DNA from: Gammaproteobacteria bacterium
Lineage (GTDB): Bacteria; Pseudomonadota; Gammaproteobacteria; Burkholderiales; Burkholderiaceae_B
NCBI GenBank assembly: GCA_030832095.1
Contig: JAURJT010000014.1
Coordinates: 1-64,000, forward strand
DNA length: 64,000 nucleotides
Reading direction: 5' to 3'
Of this stretch, positions 44,579 through 53,100 are shown piece by piece; the stretch's first letter is position 1, and every line of letters starts with the position of its first letter. The notes under the pieces are model-generated. The model was not told where the DNA came from, made no database searches, and saw only the letters and a list, made by a program, of their open reading frames with translations. The position numbers and the translations under genes were made by a program.

Positions 44579-45421
44579 TTATTTCAAGTAGAACTTTTGG
44601 GGTGGAGCATCCATGCCAAACCATTTTTGGTAGATATCGTTATATTGTGGATACCATGATCCCGAACGAAGTTCGCTGACTGTCGTGTCAAGCCAGTGCC
44701 ACCAAGTAAAATCGCCGTGCTTCAGAAAAATCGCATTATTCTGCGAGGCGGTGAGTAGTTCAGGCAGAACTTCAAACTCGTTCTTGTGTTGTGCCGCAAA
44801 GTAGTTGGTGGTTGGTGTATCTATCTGAAGCGCTTGTGCCCGCCCCGTGCGAACGGCTAAAAATTGAGCGGCCGCGCCTTCAAAAACGATCAGCTTTGCA
44901 TTTGGAAAGTACTTTTTGGCTCGCTCAGCCATTTGCGGGTTTGCAAAGTTAGCGACCGTGAATTTTTCATTATTGAGATCGGCGAGAGATTTTATCTTAG
45001 CGTCTTTACGCACCAAGATAGAAATACCAGAATCGACGTACCCGCGAGTGAAAGCCACCTGCACGGCACGGTCAGGGTATACCGTTGTGCCACCGATGCC
45101 AAAGTCAGCCCGACCGCTGTTGACTGCAGGCCAACGCCCAGAGGCATCGACGACGATGAACTCAATCTTATTGGGATCATTGAACAGCGCTTTTGCAAAT
45201 AGTCTAGCTAAGTCGATGTCAAAGCCAACGAGTTCGCCCTTTTCATCGCGCATGGCGAAAGGCGGGACCGTAGACATGGTGGCAACAACAAGCTTGCCGC
45301 GTTCGAGTACCACTGCAAGGCGAGATTTTTCTTGCGCGGTAGCGATGCCGGCTGCTGTCAGGCTAAGCAGGGCAGAGAATAAAATAGCAGCCCAACGAAA
45401 ACGTAATAGATATGAAGTCAT
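44579..45421 (-). CDS. Polar amino acid ABC transporter substrate-binding protein
   Basis: A 280-residue periplasmic protein with a signal peptide ending near IATAQ. It is of the family-3 binding-protein type, with GKLVVATMSTVPPFAMRDEKGELVGFDIDLARLFAKAL, then IGGTTVYPDRAVQVAFTRGYVDSGI. The Arg that commonly contacts amino-acid carboxylates (T-x-x-R) is present in TTVYPDRAV. With CoA-transferases in the same run, the ligand may be a dicarboxylate or acidic amino acid, but this is inference. Confidence 0.9.
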   Translation of the reverse strand: MTSYLLRFRWAAILFSALLSLTAAGIATAQEKSRLAVVLERGKLVVATMSTVPPFAMRDEKGELVGFDIDLARLFAKALFNDPNKIEFIVVDASGRWPAVNSGRADFGIGGTTVYPDRAVQVAFTRGYVDSGISILVRKDAKIKSLADLNNEKFTVANFANPQMAERAKKYFPNAKLIVFEGAAAQFLAVRTGRAQALQIDTPTTNYFAAQHKNEFEVLPELLTASQNNAIFLKHGDFTWWHWLDTTVSELRSGSWYPQYNDIYQKWFGMDAPPQKFYLK

Positions 45422-45511
45422 GTGCGTACCTTTCGAGTCTGGTTGTTGATCGTGATAAAAACCTTCTCCGCTATCGCCATCAGCGACGCTGAGTCCTACC
45501 TTCCATAAGCC

Positions 45512-46888
45512 CTACGACTTGCGCGGTTGTGAATCGAGTTTTAAACGTTGCCGATATAGCGGATCAAGTTCAACCAAGCGACCTAGTCGCAATTGTTCGG
45601 CCACAGGTACCGGAATTGGTACGGGTGCGTCAGCGGGGGTGGTGCCTATCACCCTTTGCTCGGTCATCGTTGTGATCTCTGCTTCGCCTAAGCCCAACAG
45701 TTCTCTCAGTACATAGTTGTTCGCTTCACCAAGTCTCGGACCTGCCGGTGGCGTCGGAACCTCGAAGGCAGAGAAGCTCCAGGGACGTCCAAGCTGGGGC
45801 CGGCATCCAACCTCAGTCTCGGGCGAGTGCTCGATGTGATCAAAGAACTTTCGGGCCGCCAAGTGCGGGTCGGTAAACAAGTCGCGGGCGTCTAGTACCG
45901 GTCCTGCTGGCACACCAACGGCCTGAAGCCTGTGCGCGACCTCGTAGTGATCCAACGGCGTGGTCCACATAGAGATCAGTGCGTCGAGTTCGTCTTGATG
46001 CTTCAGGCGTGAGGAGGCATCAATGAAGCGAGCATCTTTCGCGAGTTCGGGGTTATCGATCACTGCGCACAGCGCTCGCCATTCTGAGTCGTCAGTCACG
46101 GCAATCGTCACCCAGCGGTCGTGGCCCTTGCAAGGATAGGTGTTGTGTGGTGCGTGAACGTCATGGTGATTACCCATCCACCGATTCGCGCGACCATTAA
46201 AGGCGTAATCCAGCAGACCCTCGCCCATGAAAGCGGTGCCGACTTGGTACATCGCCAGATCGATCCAAAGCCCCTTGCCAGTGCGAGTACGGTACAGCAG
46301 CGCCGCCATCACAGAGTACAGGGCTGTCCATGAAGCAAGAAAATCAGTGTAAGAGTTACTGATCTTGTTTGGCGGTCCGCCCTCGTAACCAATGAAAGCT
46401 CCACTACCGTGCGTGGGCTCTAGAGAGGCGGCCATGGCTCCGTAATTGCTAAAGGGCCCAGAATGCCCATACCCCGTGTTGGACACCATGATGACATCGG
46501 GGCGAAGTGCTCGCAGGTTGGGATAGTCGAGTCCGAACTTTCGCATTACCCGTGGGGTGAAGTTTTCAATCACGATATCGGCGGTTGCAATGAGCTTTTT
46601 GAGCGTCTCAAGGCCCGCAGCTTGGTTCAGGTCAAGGGTCAGGCTGCGCTTGCCTCGATTCAGTACATGAAAGACGCCGTTACGTTCATAGTGAAGTTCT
46701 CCTGGTGCGTCATCGGCCCACGGACCTCCGAAAGGCCCTCCAAGGCGAGTATCTGCGCTTAGAAAAGCACAACCTTCGACTTTGATCACCTCGGCACCTA
46801 AGTCGGCTAAAAATGCCGCCGCGTATGGCATCGCAAACACTCGGCTCAAGTCGATGACGCGCAATCCCTTGAGAGGCAAATTGACCAC
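45512..46888 (-). CDS. Class III CoA-transferase, catalytic-type subunit
   Basis: A 458-residue CoA-transferase, longer than its four relatives here because of insertions near residue 45 and a 50-residue C-terminal extension. The catalytic Asp is present (Asp182 in SYTDFLASW). It lies 13 bases after the partner gene, which lacks this Asp, so the two may form a heteromeric enzyme with one active subunit. The N-terminal FAMPYAAAFLADLGAEVIKVE and RGKRSLTLDL are standard. Confidence 0.87.
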   Translation of the reverse strand: MVNLPLKGLRVIDLSRVFAMPYAAAFLADLGAEVIKVEGCAFLSADTRLGGPFGGPWADDAPGELHYERNGVFHVLNRGKRSLTLDLNQAAGLETLKKLIATADIVIENFTPRVMRKFGLDYPNLRALRPDVIMVSNTGYGHSGPFSNYGAMAASLEPTHGSGAFIGYEGGPPNKISNSYTDFLASWTALYSVMAALLYRTRTGKGLWIDLAMYQVGTAFMGEGLLDYAFNGRANRWMGNHHDVHAPHNTYPCKGHDRWVTIAVTDDSEWRALCAVIDNPELAKDARFIDASSRLKHQDELDALISMWTTPLDHYEVAHRLQAVGVPAGPVLDARDLFTDPHLAARKFFDHIEHSPETEVGCRPQLGRPWSFSAFEVPTPPAGPRLGEANNYVLRELLGLGEAEITTMTEQRVIGTTPADAPVPIPVPVAEQLRLGRLVELDPLYRQRLKLDSQPRKS

Positions 46889-46901
46889 TGACAGACTCCT
46901 T

Positions 46902-48137
46902 TTAGATAACCGCTAGATTGCGGAGTTGCTCAATATCTGTCTCACTGAGTTGCAAAATTTCACGCAATACTTCTGCTGTTTGTGCACCCAAGAGCGGCGC
47001 CGGCTTCCGCGTGTCGAAGGACTCCTCGCTCAGTTGTATCAAATGACTTGGGTACTGCGCAGCCCCGGCGATCGGATGATTGACAGAGGCAAAGAAGTTG
47101 CGCTCGTTCAAGTGCGGACATCGGTAAAGCTCGCCAGGTTCTTGCGCCTGACCGAATACAAGGCGTTGCTTGTTTGCTGCATGAAATAGCTCATTCTTCT
47201 TCCAGTGTGCGAGTCCATCTAAGATGAGCTGTTCAAGAGCCTCACCATTGACAATACGACCTTCAGCAGAGGCAAACATCGGCCCTTTTAGCTCTTCGAG
47301 CCCAATCAGGTCGGCAACGGTATTGAACGGTTGTGAGCCCTGCGCAGAGACTACGACGTGCCCATCCTGGCAGGGCATGAGCTCTTCAAGCGGGGCGCCG
47401 TGCGCGGGGCGCCGTCCTCTCAGGCCACCGGTGTACGCATAGGACGCAGACGCCTGTACCAAATGAGCTGTCATGCACTCTGCAACCGACACCTCTACGC
47501 GCCCACCCTTGCCGGTGCTAAGTCGATGGTAGATCGCCACTAACGTGGCCGCCGCCGCATTGATGCCGGCGACGTAGAGAGATTGGGAAAGCGCACTACG
47601 CAGAGGCTCTCTGTCAGCGTTGCCGGAGTGGTACATCAGACCACTGATCGCGCTCGTGATCAGATCGGTGGCTTTCCAGTCACTGTAGGGCCCCGTGCTA
47701 CCAAAATTAGAGATTGAAGTCGTCACCAGGCGGGGGTTGGCCGCAGCGAGTGACTCGTCGTCTAAACCAAGCGAGGCGCGACGTTTAGGCTCAAAATTTT
47801 CTACGAGTACATCAGCCCAACGTACCAGTGCATGCAGCAAAATACGCCCTCTGGCACTAGACAGATCGAGGGTGATGCTGCGCTTGTTGGTGTTGAGATA
47901 CAGAAACGGGATACTCTTTTCACTGTGTGCTTCGTTGCCGGCGAAGGGCCCCATGCGGCGCGCTAGATCGCCCTCAAGGGGTTCAATCTTGATCACCTCG
48001 GCGCCTTGATCGGCCAACAGGCGGGCACAAAATGGCCCTGAAACGCCTTGACCAAGGTCTAGCACGCGTACGTTGCTCAACAAACCTCTTGAAGAGGCTC
48101 TGGGCTGTGCAAGCTTCTCTTGATTTGTATCATTCAC
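46902..48137 (-). CDS. Class III CoA-transferase homologue lacking the catalytic Asp
   Basis: A 411-residue CaiB/BaiF protein with normal family marks (LGQGVSGPFCARLLADQGAEVIKIEP, LNTNKRSITLDL, ISNFGSTGPY). At the position where active members have Asp, this protein reads LRSALSQSLYVAG, with no acidic residue nearby. It is thus likely a non-catalytic subunit of the neighbouring transferase. Its start lies 6 bases after the hydratase stop, so hydratase and both transferases are one transcription unit. Confidence 0.83.
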   Translation of the reverse strand: MNDTNQEKLAQPRASSRGLLSNVRVLDLGQGVSGPFCARLLADQGAEVIKIEPLEGDLARRMGPFAGNEAHSEKSIPFLYLNTNKRSITLDLSSARGRILLHALVRWADVLVENFEPKRRASLGLDDESLAAANPRLVTTSISNFGSTGPYSDWKATDLITSAISGLMYHSGNADREPLRSALSQSLYVAGINAAAATLVAIYHRLSTGKGGRVEVSVAECMTAHLVQASASYAYTGGLRGRRPAHGAPLEELMPCQDGHVVVSAQGSQPFNTVADLIGLEELKGPMFASAEGRIVNGEALEQLILDGLAHWKKNELFHAANKQRLVFGQAQEPGELYRCPHLNERNFFASVNHPIAGAAQYPSHLIQLSEESFDTRKPAPLLGAQTAEVLREILQLSETDIEQLRNLAVI

Positions 48138-48143
48138 GGTTGT

Positions 48144-49196
48144 TTACAGCCAAACGAGAGGCAGTGGCTCTTGGCCTCTGGGCAACACGATCTCAGCCCA
48201 ACCTCGTGCCGTCTCGCTGCGATTGTTGCGCAAACCAATTTCACACTTCAAGTACCCAAGGCCATCACGCACCGTTTTCTCGGTCACTTTGCCGGTGATG
48301 GTCAGCGTATCGCCGGGATGGTCCATCCCGCGATGTTCTAGGTACATCTCGCGCACCCAGCCCGCCTCTCCGGCAAAGCGCTGCAGCAAGATGTAAAGGT
48401 ATTCATTTTTGAGCGAGCCGTTCACGACTAGGTTTGACAGGCCTTGACGCAACATCGCGTAGGGCAGATCCCAGTGGATGCGGGCATAGTTGCCGTTGGC
48501 TGAGGCCCAGCGAACGAGATGACCAGTTGTCATTGGCCCTCTGACTACTGGCGGTAGTTCGTCTCCCACATTGATTTGGTCGAAGGTTCGCTGCGGTTGC
48601 GGGTTCCAAGTTTTCTTGTCCACGACCTGACCACGTTCAGGAGGAGAAATGTTGGGTAAATGTACCGAATTCGAAATCTCTGGCTGGTCTACCACTTCGG
48701 TCTCGGCACGCTTGCGAAAAATACTAGTGTGACGGATGGTCAAAAGTAGTTCGCCCTTTTGATTGACTTGAGTGACCTCACGGACAATGAAAACGAGTTG
48801 TCCGGTGCGCCCCGGTCTTTCTGAGATATCAACAATTTTTTCGGATTTGGTAATGTGATCACCGACGCGAACGGGCCGATGAAACGTCCACTGACTCCCG
48901 CCATTGAAGCCATAGCTCTTGAAAGGAAGTGGAACCTCGAAATGGGTGTCCTGACCCGCTCCGAAATAGTCGATGCGGGGAGCCCAGTCCTTCCATCCGG
49001 CCAATTGCGGGCAGAGCATCCCACCAAACCGACTGTTTTTGGCGTAGTCCGCATCCAGATAGAGGGGGTTGGGTTCTTCGATCGCGTCGGCCAATTCGAA
49101 GATCATCTCTTCGCTGACTGGGAAACGATTTTTGATTGAGCGACTCTGGTGCCCCACGTACGCCGTGACATCGGGAGTTAACAGTGTTTCAGCCAT
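48144..49196 (-). CDS. MaoC/FAS1-dehydratase-type double-hotdog hydratase
   Basis: A 350-residue protein made of two hotdog domains. Residues 10-160 match the FAS1-dehydratase type N-terminal fold (DADYAKNSRFGGMLCP, TFHRPVRVGDHI), and residues 215-345 the MaoC fold with hydratase-2 motif YARIHWDLPYA (His241, Asp243). The Gly-x-x-x-x-H-G loop usual after it reads LVVNGSL, so one His is replaced by Asn. The double-hotdog design with a CoA-transferase beside it resembles mesaconyl- or itaconyl-CoA hydratases. It begins the eight-gene minus-strand run down to 41398. Confidence 0.82.
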   Translation of the reverse strand: MAETLLTPDVTAYVGHQSRSIKNRFPVSEEMIFELADAIEEPNPLYLDADYAKNSRFGGMLCPQLAGWKDWAPRIDYFGAGQDTHFEVPLPFKSYGFNGGSQWTFHRPVRVGDHITKSEKIVDISERPGRTGQLVFIVREVTQVNQKGELLLTIRHTSIFRKRAETEVVDQPEISNSVHLPNISPPERGQVVDKKTWNPQPQRTFDQINVGDELPPVVRGPMTTGHLVRWASANGNYARIHWDLPYAMLRQGLSNLVVNGSLKNEYLYILLQRFAGEAGWVREMYLEHRGMDHPGDTLTITGKVTEKTVRDGLGYLKCEIGLRNNRSETARGWAEIVLPRGQEPLPLVWL

Positions 49197-49578
49197 GGAC
49201 GTGCTCCGTTCTTGTTATGGATAAGGGTTCAGGTGTGAGATGGGCCTAACAACCTCGAACATACAAATTTTTACCGCTTCATGTTTTGTCTTGCACAGTG
49301 ATGCGACTAGCGGCTCAGGATTAATATACATCAGCTTTTTTTAAAAATTGCACATTCATTAAAAAAATCATTGCTAGTTTTAAAAACGTTGAGCGAACAA
49401 AAAAAATAGACAGGCGGCTACAAAAAAAATGAAGAGTGCATACGAAATGAAATTCGCTGAAGCGCCCGATGTTTTTTTGTGAGGGCCAATCAGCTCTGCG
49501 CACTCGGTAGATTTTTTCGCTTAAGATGGGCAATGAAGCCTTGCAGCACGATCCCGTATGACCTTGTCTAAGGAGAAT
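49197..49578. other. AT-rich divergent intergenic region
   Basis: About 380 bases with no supported gene, between the divergently transcribed hydratase and Bug genes. The stretch 49320-49420 is full of A and T runs and likely includes promoters for both sides. AAGGAG (49570-49575) serves the Bug gene. No regulator gene or clear operator is visible. Confidence 0.4.
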
Positions 49579-50556
49579 ATGATGAAGCGTTTTACTCAGT
49601 GCGCTAGTGCGCTTTTGTGTCTATGCCTGTCGCTCTTTTCTGTCGCTCCGGGTGCGGCAGCAGAGTTTCCGGATAAACCAGTTCGGTTGATTATTCCTTA
49701 TCCGCCAGGGGGAGGTACTGACATCCTGGCGCGACTGATTGCCAGTAAAGTCAGCGAGGCGATGAAATGGAATATCGTCACAGAAAATAGGCCAGGTGCG
49801 GGTGGCAGTATTGGAATAGAGGCCGCAGCGAGAGCCACGCCTGATGGCTACACGCTTGCCCTGGCTGAAACGAGTAACTTAGCCATCAACCCCTCACTGT
49901 ATTCAAATGTCGGTTATGACCCAGAGGCCGACTTTTCCCCGATTATGTTCATTGGCTCGCTGCCGCTGGTCTTAGTCGTCAGCGTAGACAGTCAGTATCA
50001 AACCCTCGCTTCGCTTGTTGCGGGCGCAAAAAAAAATCAATTGTCTATGGCGTCTGCGGGTAACGGCACAGTTGGGCACCTAGCCGGTGAAATGTTCAAA
50101 ATTCAGGCAGGTATTCCTATTTTGCATGTGCCTTATAAAGGTGCGGCGCCGGCAATCAACGATATCATTGGTGGGCGCGTTGCCCTATTTTTTGGATCTC
50201 TTCCTTCTTTGCGTACTCAAATCGCCGCTGGCAAGCTACGGGCACTGGCCGTGACATCAAGTGCGCGTGCGAGCGTATTGCCAGATGTTCCGACTTTCAA
50301 AGAGTCTGGCTATCCCGAGTTTGAGGCAACCGTATGGTACGGCTTGCTTGCACCGAAAGGGGTTTCACAAGACCTCATTGCGCAATTACATAAGACTTTT
50401 TTAAACGTACTCGGCACCAATGACATGCGTGATCGCCTTGCTCAAGATGGGGTGCAATTTAATGCGATCTCTCCTGAAGAGTTTGGGGCTTGGATCAAGA
50501 CTGAAAGAGGCAAGTGGGGCGGAGTTGTCCGGCAGGTCGGTGCAAAAATTGATTAA
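49579..50556 (+). CDS. Bug/TctC-family receptor (8)
   Basis: A 325-residue receptor. ATG codons at 49579 and 49582 follow AGGAG at 49571-49575; the latter spacing is better, so the start may be three bases later. The signal peptide ends in GAAAE. Loops: FPDKPVRLIIPYPPGGGTD, PDGYTLALAETSNLAIN, HVPYKGAAPAINDIIGGRV. It is followed 74 bases later by the broken hydantoinase gene, whose former substrate may have been imported by this protein. Confidence 0.92.
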   Translation: MMKRFTQCASALLCLCLSLFSVAPGAAAEFPDKPVRLIIPYPPGGGTDILARLIASKVSEAMKWNIVTENRPGAGGSIGIEAAARATPDGYTLALAETSNLAINPSLYSNVGYDPEADFSPIMFIGSLPLVLVVSVDSQYQTLASLVAGAKKNQLSMASAGNGTVGHLAGEMFKIQAGIPILHVPYKGAAPAINDIIGGRVALFFGSLPSLRTQIAAGKLRALAVTSSARASVLPDVPTFKESGYPEFEATVWYGLLAPKGVSQDLIAQLHKTFLNVLGTNDMRDRLAQDGVQFNAISPEEFGAWIKTERGKWGGVVRQVGAKID

Positions 50557-50629
50557 TACTATTTCATATTGGGTTGCTGACTCTCAGTGTGTTGTGTGAG
50601 CGTTCAGTCTAAAGGGAAGTCAGCGAAAA

Positions 50630-52099
50630 ATGCTTAGAGCACGCCAGACGATTCGAATTGGTATTGACGTTGGTGGGACATTCACTGACCTATTTTTGTT
50701 TGATGAAGCTTCGAGAAAAACCCTGCGCCATAAGCTTGCATCGACGCCAGATTTTCCGCACAAAGCGCCTATCCAAGGGATTCGAGAGATCCTGATTGCT
50801 GCCCAGGCGACGCCCGAGCAAGTGAAATTTGTAGGGTTAGGCACGACAGTGGCAACTAATGCCCTGCACGAGCGCAAGGGTGCGCTCACCGGACTAATCA
50901 CCACTCAGGGTTTTCGAGATCTTCTTGAGATTGGCAGGCAAAAACGGCCAAGTCCTTATGACCTGTTTGCACGCCGGACAAAACCCTTGATCAGGCGATC
51001 CTTGCGACTCGAGGTTGCCGAGCGGATTTCAGTCGATGGGCAGGTTCTCATCCCCATTGATAAGACTGAAATTTTGGCTACTGCGAACGAACTGGTTTCG
51101 CAAGGCGTACAAAGCATAGCGATTTGTTTTTTGAATTCATATATCAATCCAGTGCACGAGGAACGTACCGCACAGTTGCTTCGGCACCATTGGCCAAAGA
51201 TTTCAGTGACGTCATCGCAAGAACTCGTGCCTGAGTTTCGAGAATACGAAAGGCTTAGCTCGACAGTCATTAATGCCTATCTAATGCCCGTGATGCGTCA
51301 TTATCTAGAACAATTTACTGCTGAAGTCGAGGCGATGGGGATCACAGAGGCTCCGTTTGTGATGGCGTCTGGCGGCGGGATCGTGACGCCAGAGTTGGCA
51401 AGTCAACGGCCCATTGATACGCTACTTTCGGGGCCGAGCGGTGGTGTAAGTGCCACAATCCATCTTGCTGGTACCGGCGGCTATGCCGATTTAATTACGT
51501 TGGATATGGGCGGAACAAGCACCGAAGCCTGTGTCATTCAAGGCGGGCGAGCCAATATTGCTCATAGTCGCGAGATTAATGGCTTGCCGTTGAAGATTAC
51601 CGCTGCCGATATTCATACGGTGGGCTCGGGTGGCAGCAGTATCGCTTGGCTGGATGTGGGGGGAATGCTGCGTGTTGGGCCGCGCAGCGCAGGATCAAAA
51701 CCCGGGCCTGCTTGCTACGGTAGCCCCGGTGCCCATCCAACGATGACAGATGCGAATGTTGTACTGGGTCGGCTCAATCAGCATTATTTACTGGATGGTG
51801 CCTTGTCGATCGATGCCGCGCTTTCCTATCAGGCAATCGAAACGCATATCGCTCAACCTAAACAGATTACTGTTGAGCAGGCTGCCGCAGCAATAGATAC
51901 AGCATTAGTCGATCGTGCCGTTTTATGGCGACGAGTCGGCCTACGCGATCCCTTAAACATAACCCTCGGGTACCAACAGCAGCAGAACGCCACTTGCCAC
52001 AACTTTCTCAAGCAACAGAGGTCAAAGGGTACCCTCTATGCGTCAGTTCTAGCGAGAAAGTTAATCGAGTGTTGTGATAGAACATGCTTAACGGCTTAA
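50630..52099 (+). pseudogene. Truncated hydantoinase/oxoprolinase A subunit (hyuA-like)
   Basis: Residues 1 to about 425 match HyuA, an ATP-dependent ring-opening enzyme, with the ASKHA-type IDVGGTFTDLFLF, GLGTTVATNALHERKG, PEFREYERLSSTVINAYLMP, SGPSGGV, LDMGGTSTE and GSKPGPACYG motifs. The normal C-terminal part of roughly 200-250 residues, beginning with the sequence around the second domain and ending with a F-G-G-A-G motif, is missing: after about 51905 the protein runs into 63 residues with no resemblance to the family. The hyuB partner is also absent. The open frame is intact, so a short protein could still be made, but ATP-dependent catalysis is unlikely. Confidence 0.75.
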
Positions 52100-52999
52100 G
52101 AATAATAGGCATTGCTGAGCTGCGACTTTTGCTTCTTGGATGGCGTGTTCGAGCATGCCACCATACCCCTGTCTGACAGCGCCAGCGGCAAAGACATTTT
52201 GCATACTCGTCATAAGTTTGGTCGAAGTGATGATGTGACCGTCTTTGTCTCGTTCAATGTCGTCAGGTAAAAAATCGCTGGATGGTTTGAGTCCGATATA
52301 CGCGAACAACCCCGTGCAAGGGATGTGACAGGTGGTTTGATCAGCCAGATGTTTGACTTGCACGCCCTCAACCCCCGTTGTGCCAAAAATTTCTACGACT
52401 TCACACGAAGAGTGCACCAGTATTTTTTCATGCTGTGTCACGGCCTCAGTGAGATGGCTTTGCGCAGTGGGAGACTCGTGATGATGAATAAGATGCACTT
52501 GATGACAAAATTCAGTGAGTACAAGAGCTTCTTGAAACGCAGAGTCACCACCTCCGACGACAACGACTTCTGCATCCTGATAAAGCGGGCCGTCGCAATC
52601 AGCGCAATGTGAAATTCCTTTGTATTCAAAGGCAGTCTCTCCGGGCACGTTGAGTGCCTTTAACGTTGCGCCGGTCGCGATAATCACAGCCTTGGTTTGA
52701 TATGAATGTTGATCGGTCGTGAGCAAGAGCTGTTTGTTCGGCTGCGCGACAAGCCCAGTTACCATTTCAGAAAGTATGGTGGCTCCAGTGCGACTTGCTT
52801 GCATCATCAAGTCAGAGGCAAAGTCAATGCCTGAACCTTGGATAGCGCCATCGAGTTCGTTGATATTGATAATTAAGCCGCCAAACAGCTGGCTCTCAAT
52901 ATTGGCAACTCGCAGGCCGTGTCCCAGTAATTCGATAGTGGCCGATAAGCCAGTGACACCTGCACCAATGACAATCACGTCATAGTTGTCTGTCGTCAT
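52088..52999 (-). CDS. Thioredoxin reductase-like flavoprotein
   Basis: A 303-residue FAD/NAD(P) disulfide oxidoreductase of the low-molecular-weight TrxR type. FAD motif VIVIGAGVTGLSA, redox pair Cys132-x-x-Cys135 in GISHCADCDGPLY, NAD(P) motif VVVVGGGDSAFQEA, and C-terminal NVFAAGAVRQGYGGMLEHAIQEAKVAA; the usual A-G-D is A-G-A here, removing the conserved Asp that contacts FAD. It overlaps the hyuA-like end by 12 bases on the opposite strand. Proximity to a selenoprotein gene (3 kb) makes it an attractive but unproven electron donor. Confidence 0.84.
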   Translation of the reverse strand: MTTDNYDVIVIGAGVTGLSATIELLGHGLRVANIESQLFGGLIININELDGAIQGSGIDFASDLMMQASRTGATILSEMVTGLVAQPNKQLLLTTDQHSYQTKAVIIATGATLKALNVPGETAFEYKGISHCADCDGPLYQDAEVVVVGGGDSAFQEALVLTEFCHQVHLIHHHESPTAQSHLTEAVTQHEKILVHSSCEVVEIFGTTGVEGVQVKHLADQTTCHIPCTGLFAYIGLKPSSDFLPDDIERDKDGHIITSTKLMTSMQNVFAAGAVRQGYGGMLEHAIQEAKVAAQQCLLFLSR

Positions 53000-53100
53000 A
53001 AAAAATACCTTGTTCGAGCGTTTGAGCTGGAGGGTTTCTATTGCTAGTTGAAGGTTCTTGCGAGCTGTCTATTGCGGAATGATAGGCGCGCAGTCTTTTG

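Noticed and set aside
49321-49533. Minus-strand 70-residue open frame upstream of the MaoC-type gene
   Set aside because: It lies in an AT-rich divergent promoter region and has an odd Phe/Ser-rich composition with no family pattern.
51905-52099. Simple frameshift explaining the loss of the HyuA C-terminus
   Set aside because: Reading the other two plus frames gives no return to HyuA-like sequence before the next gene.
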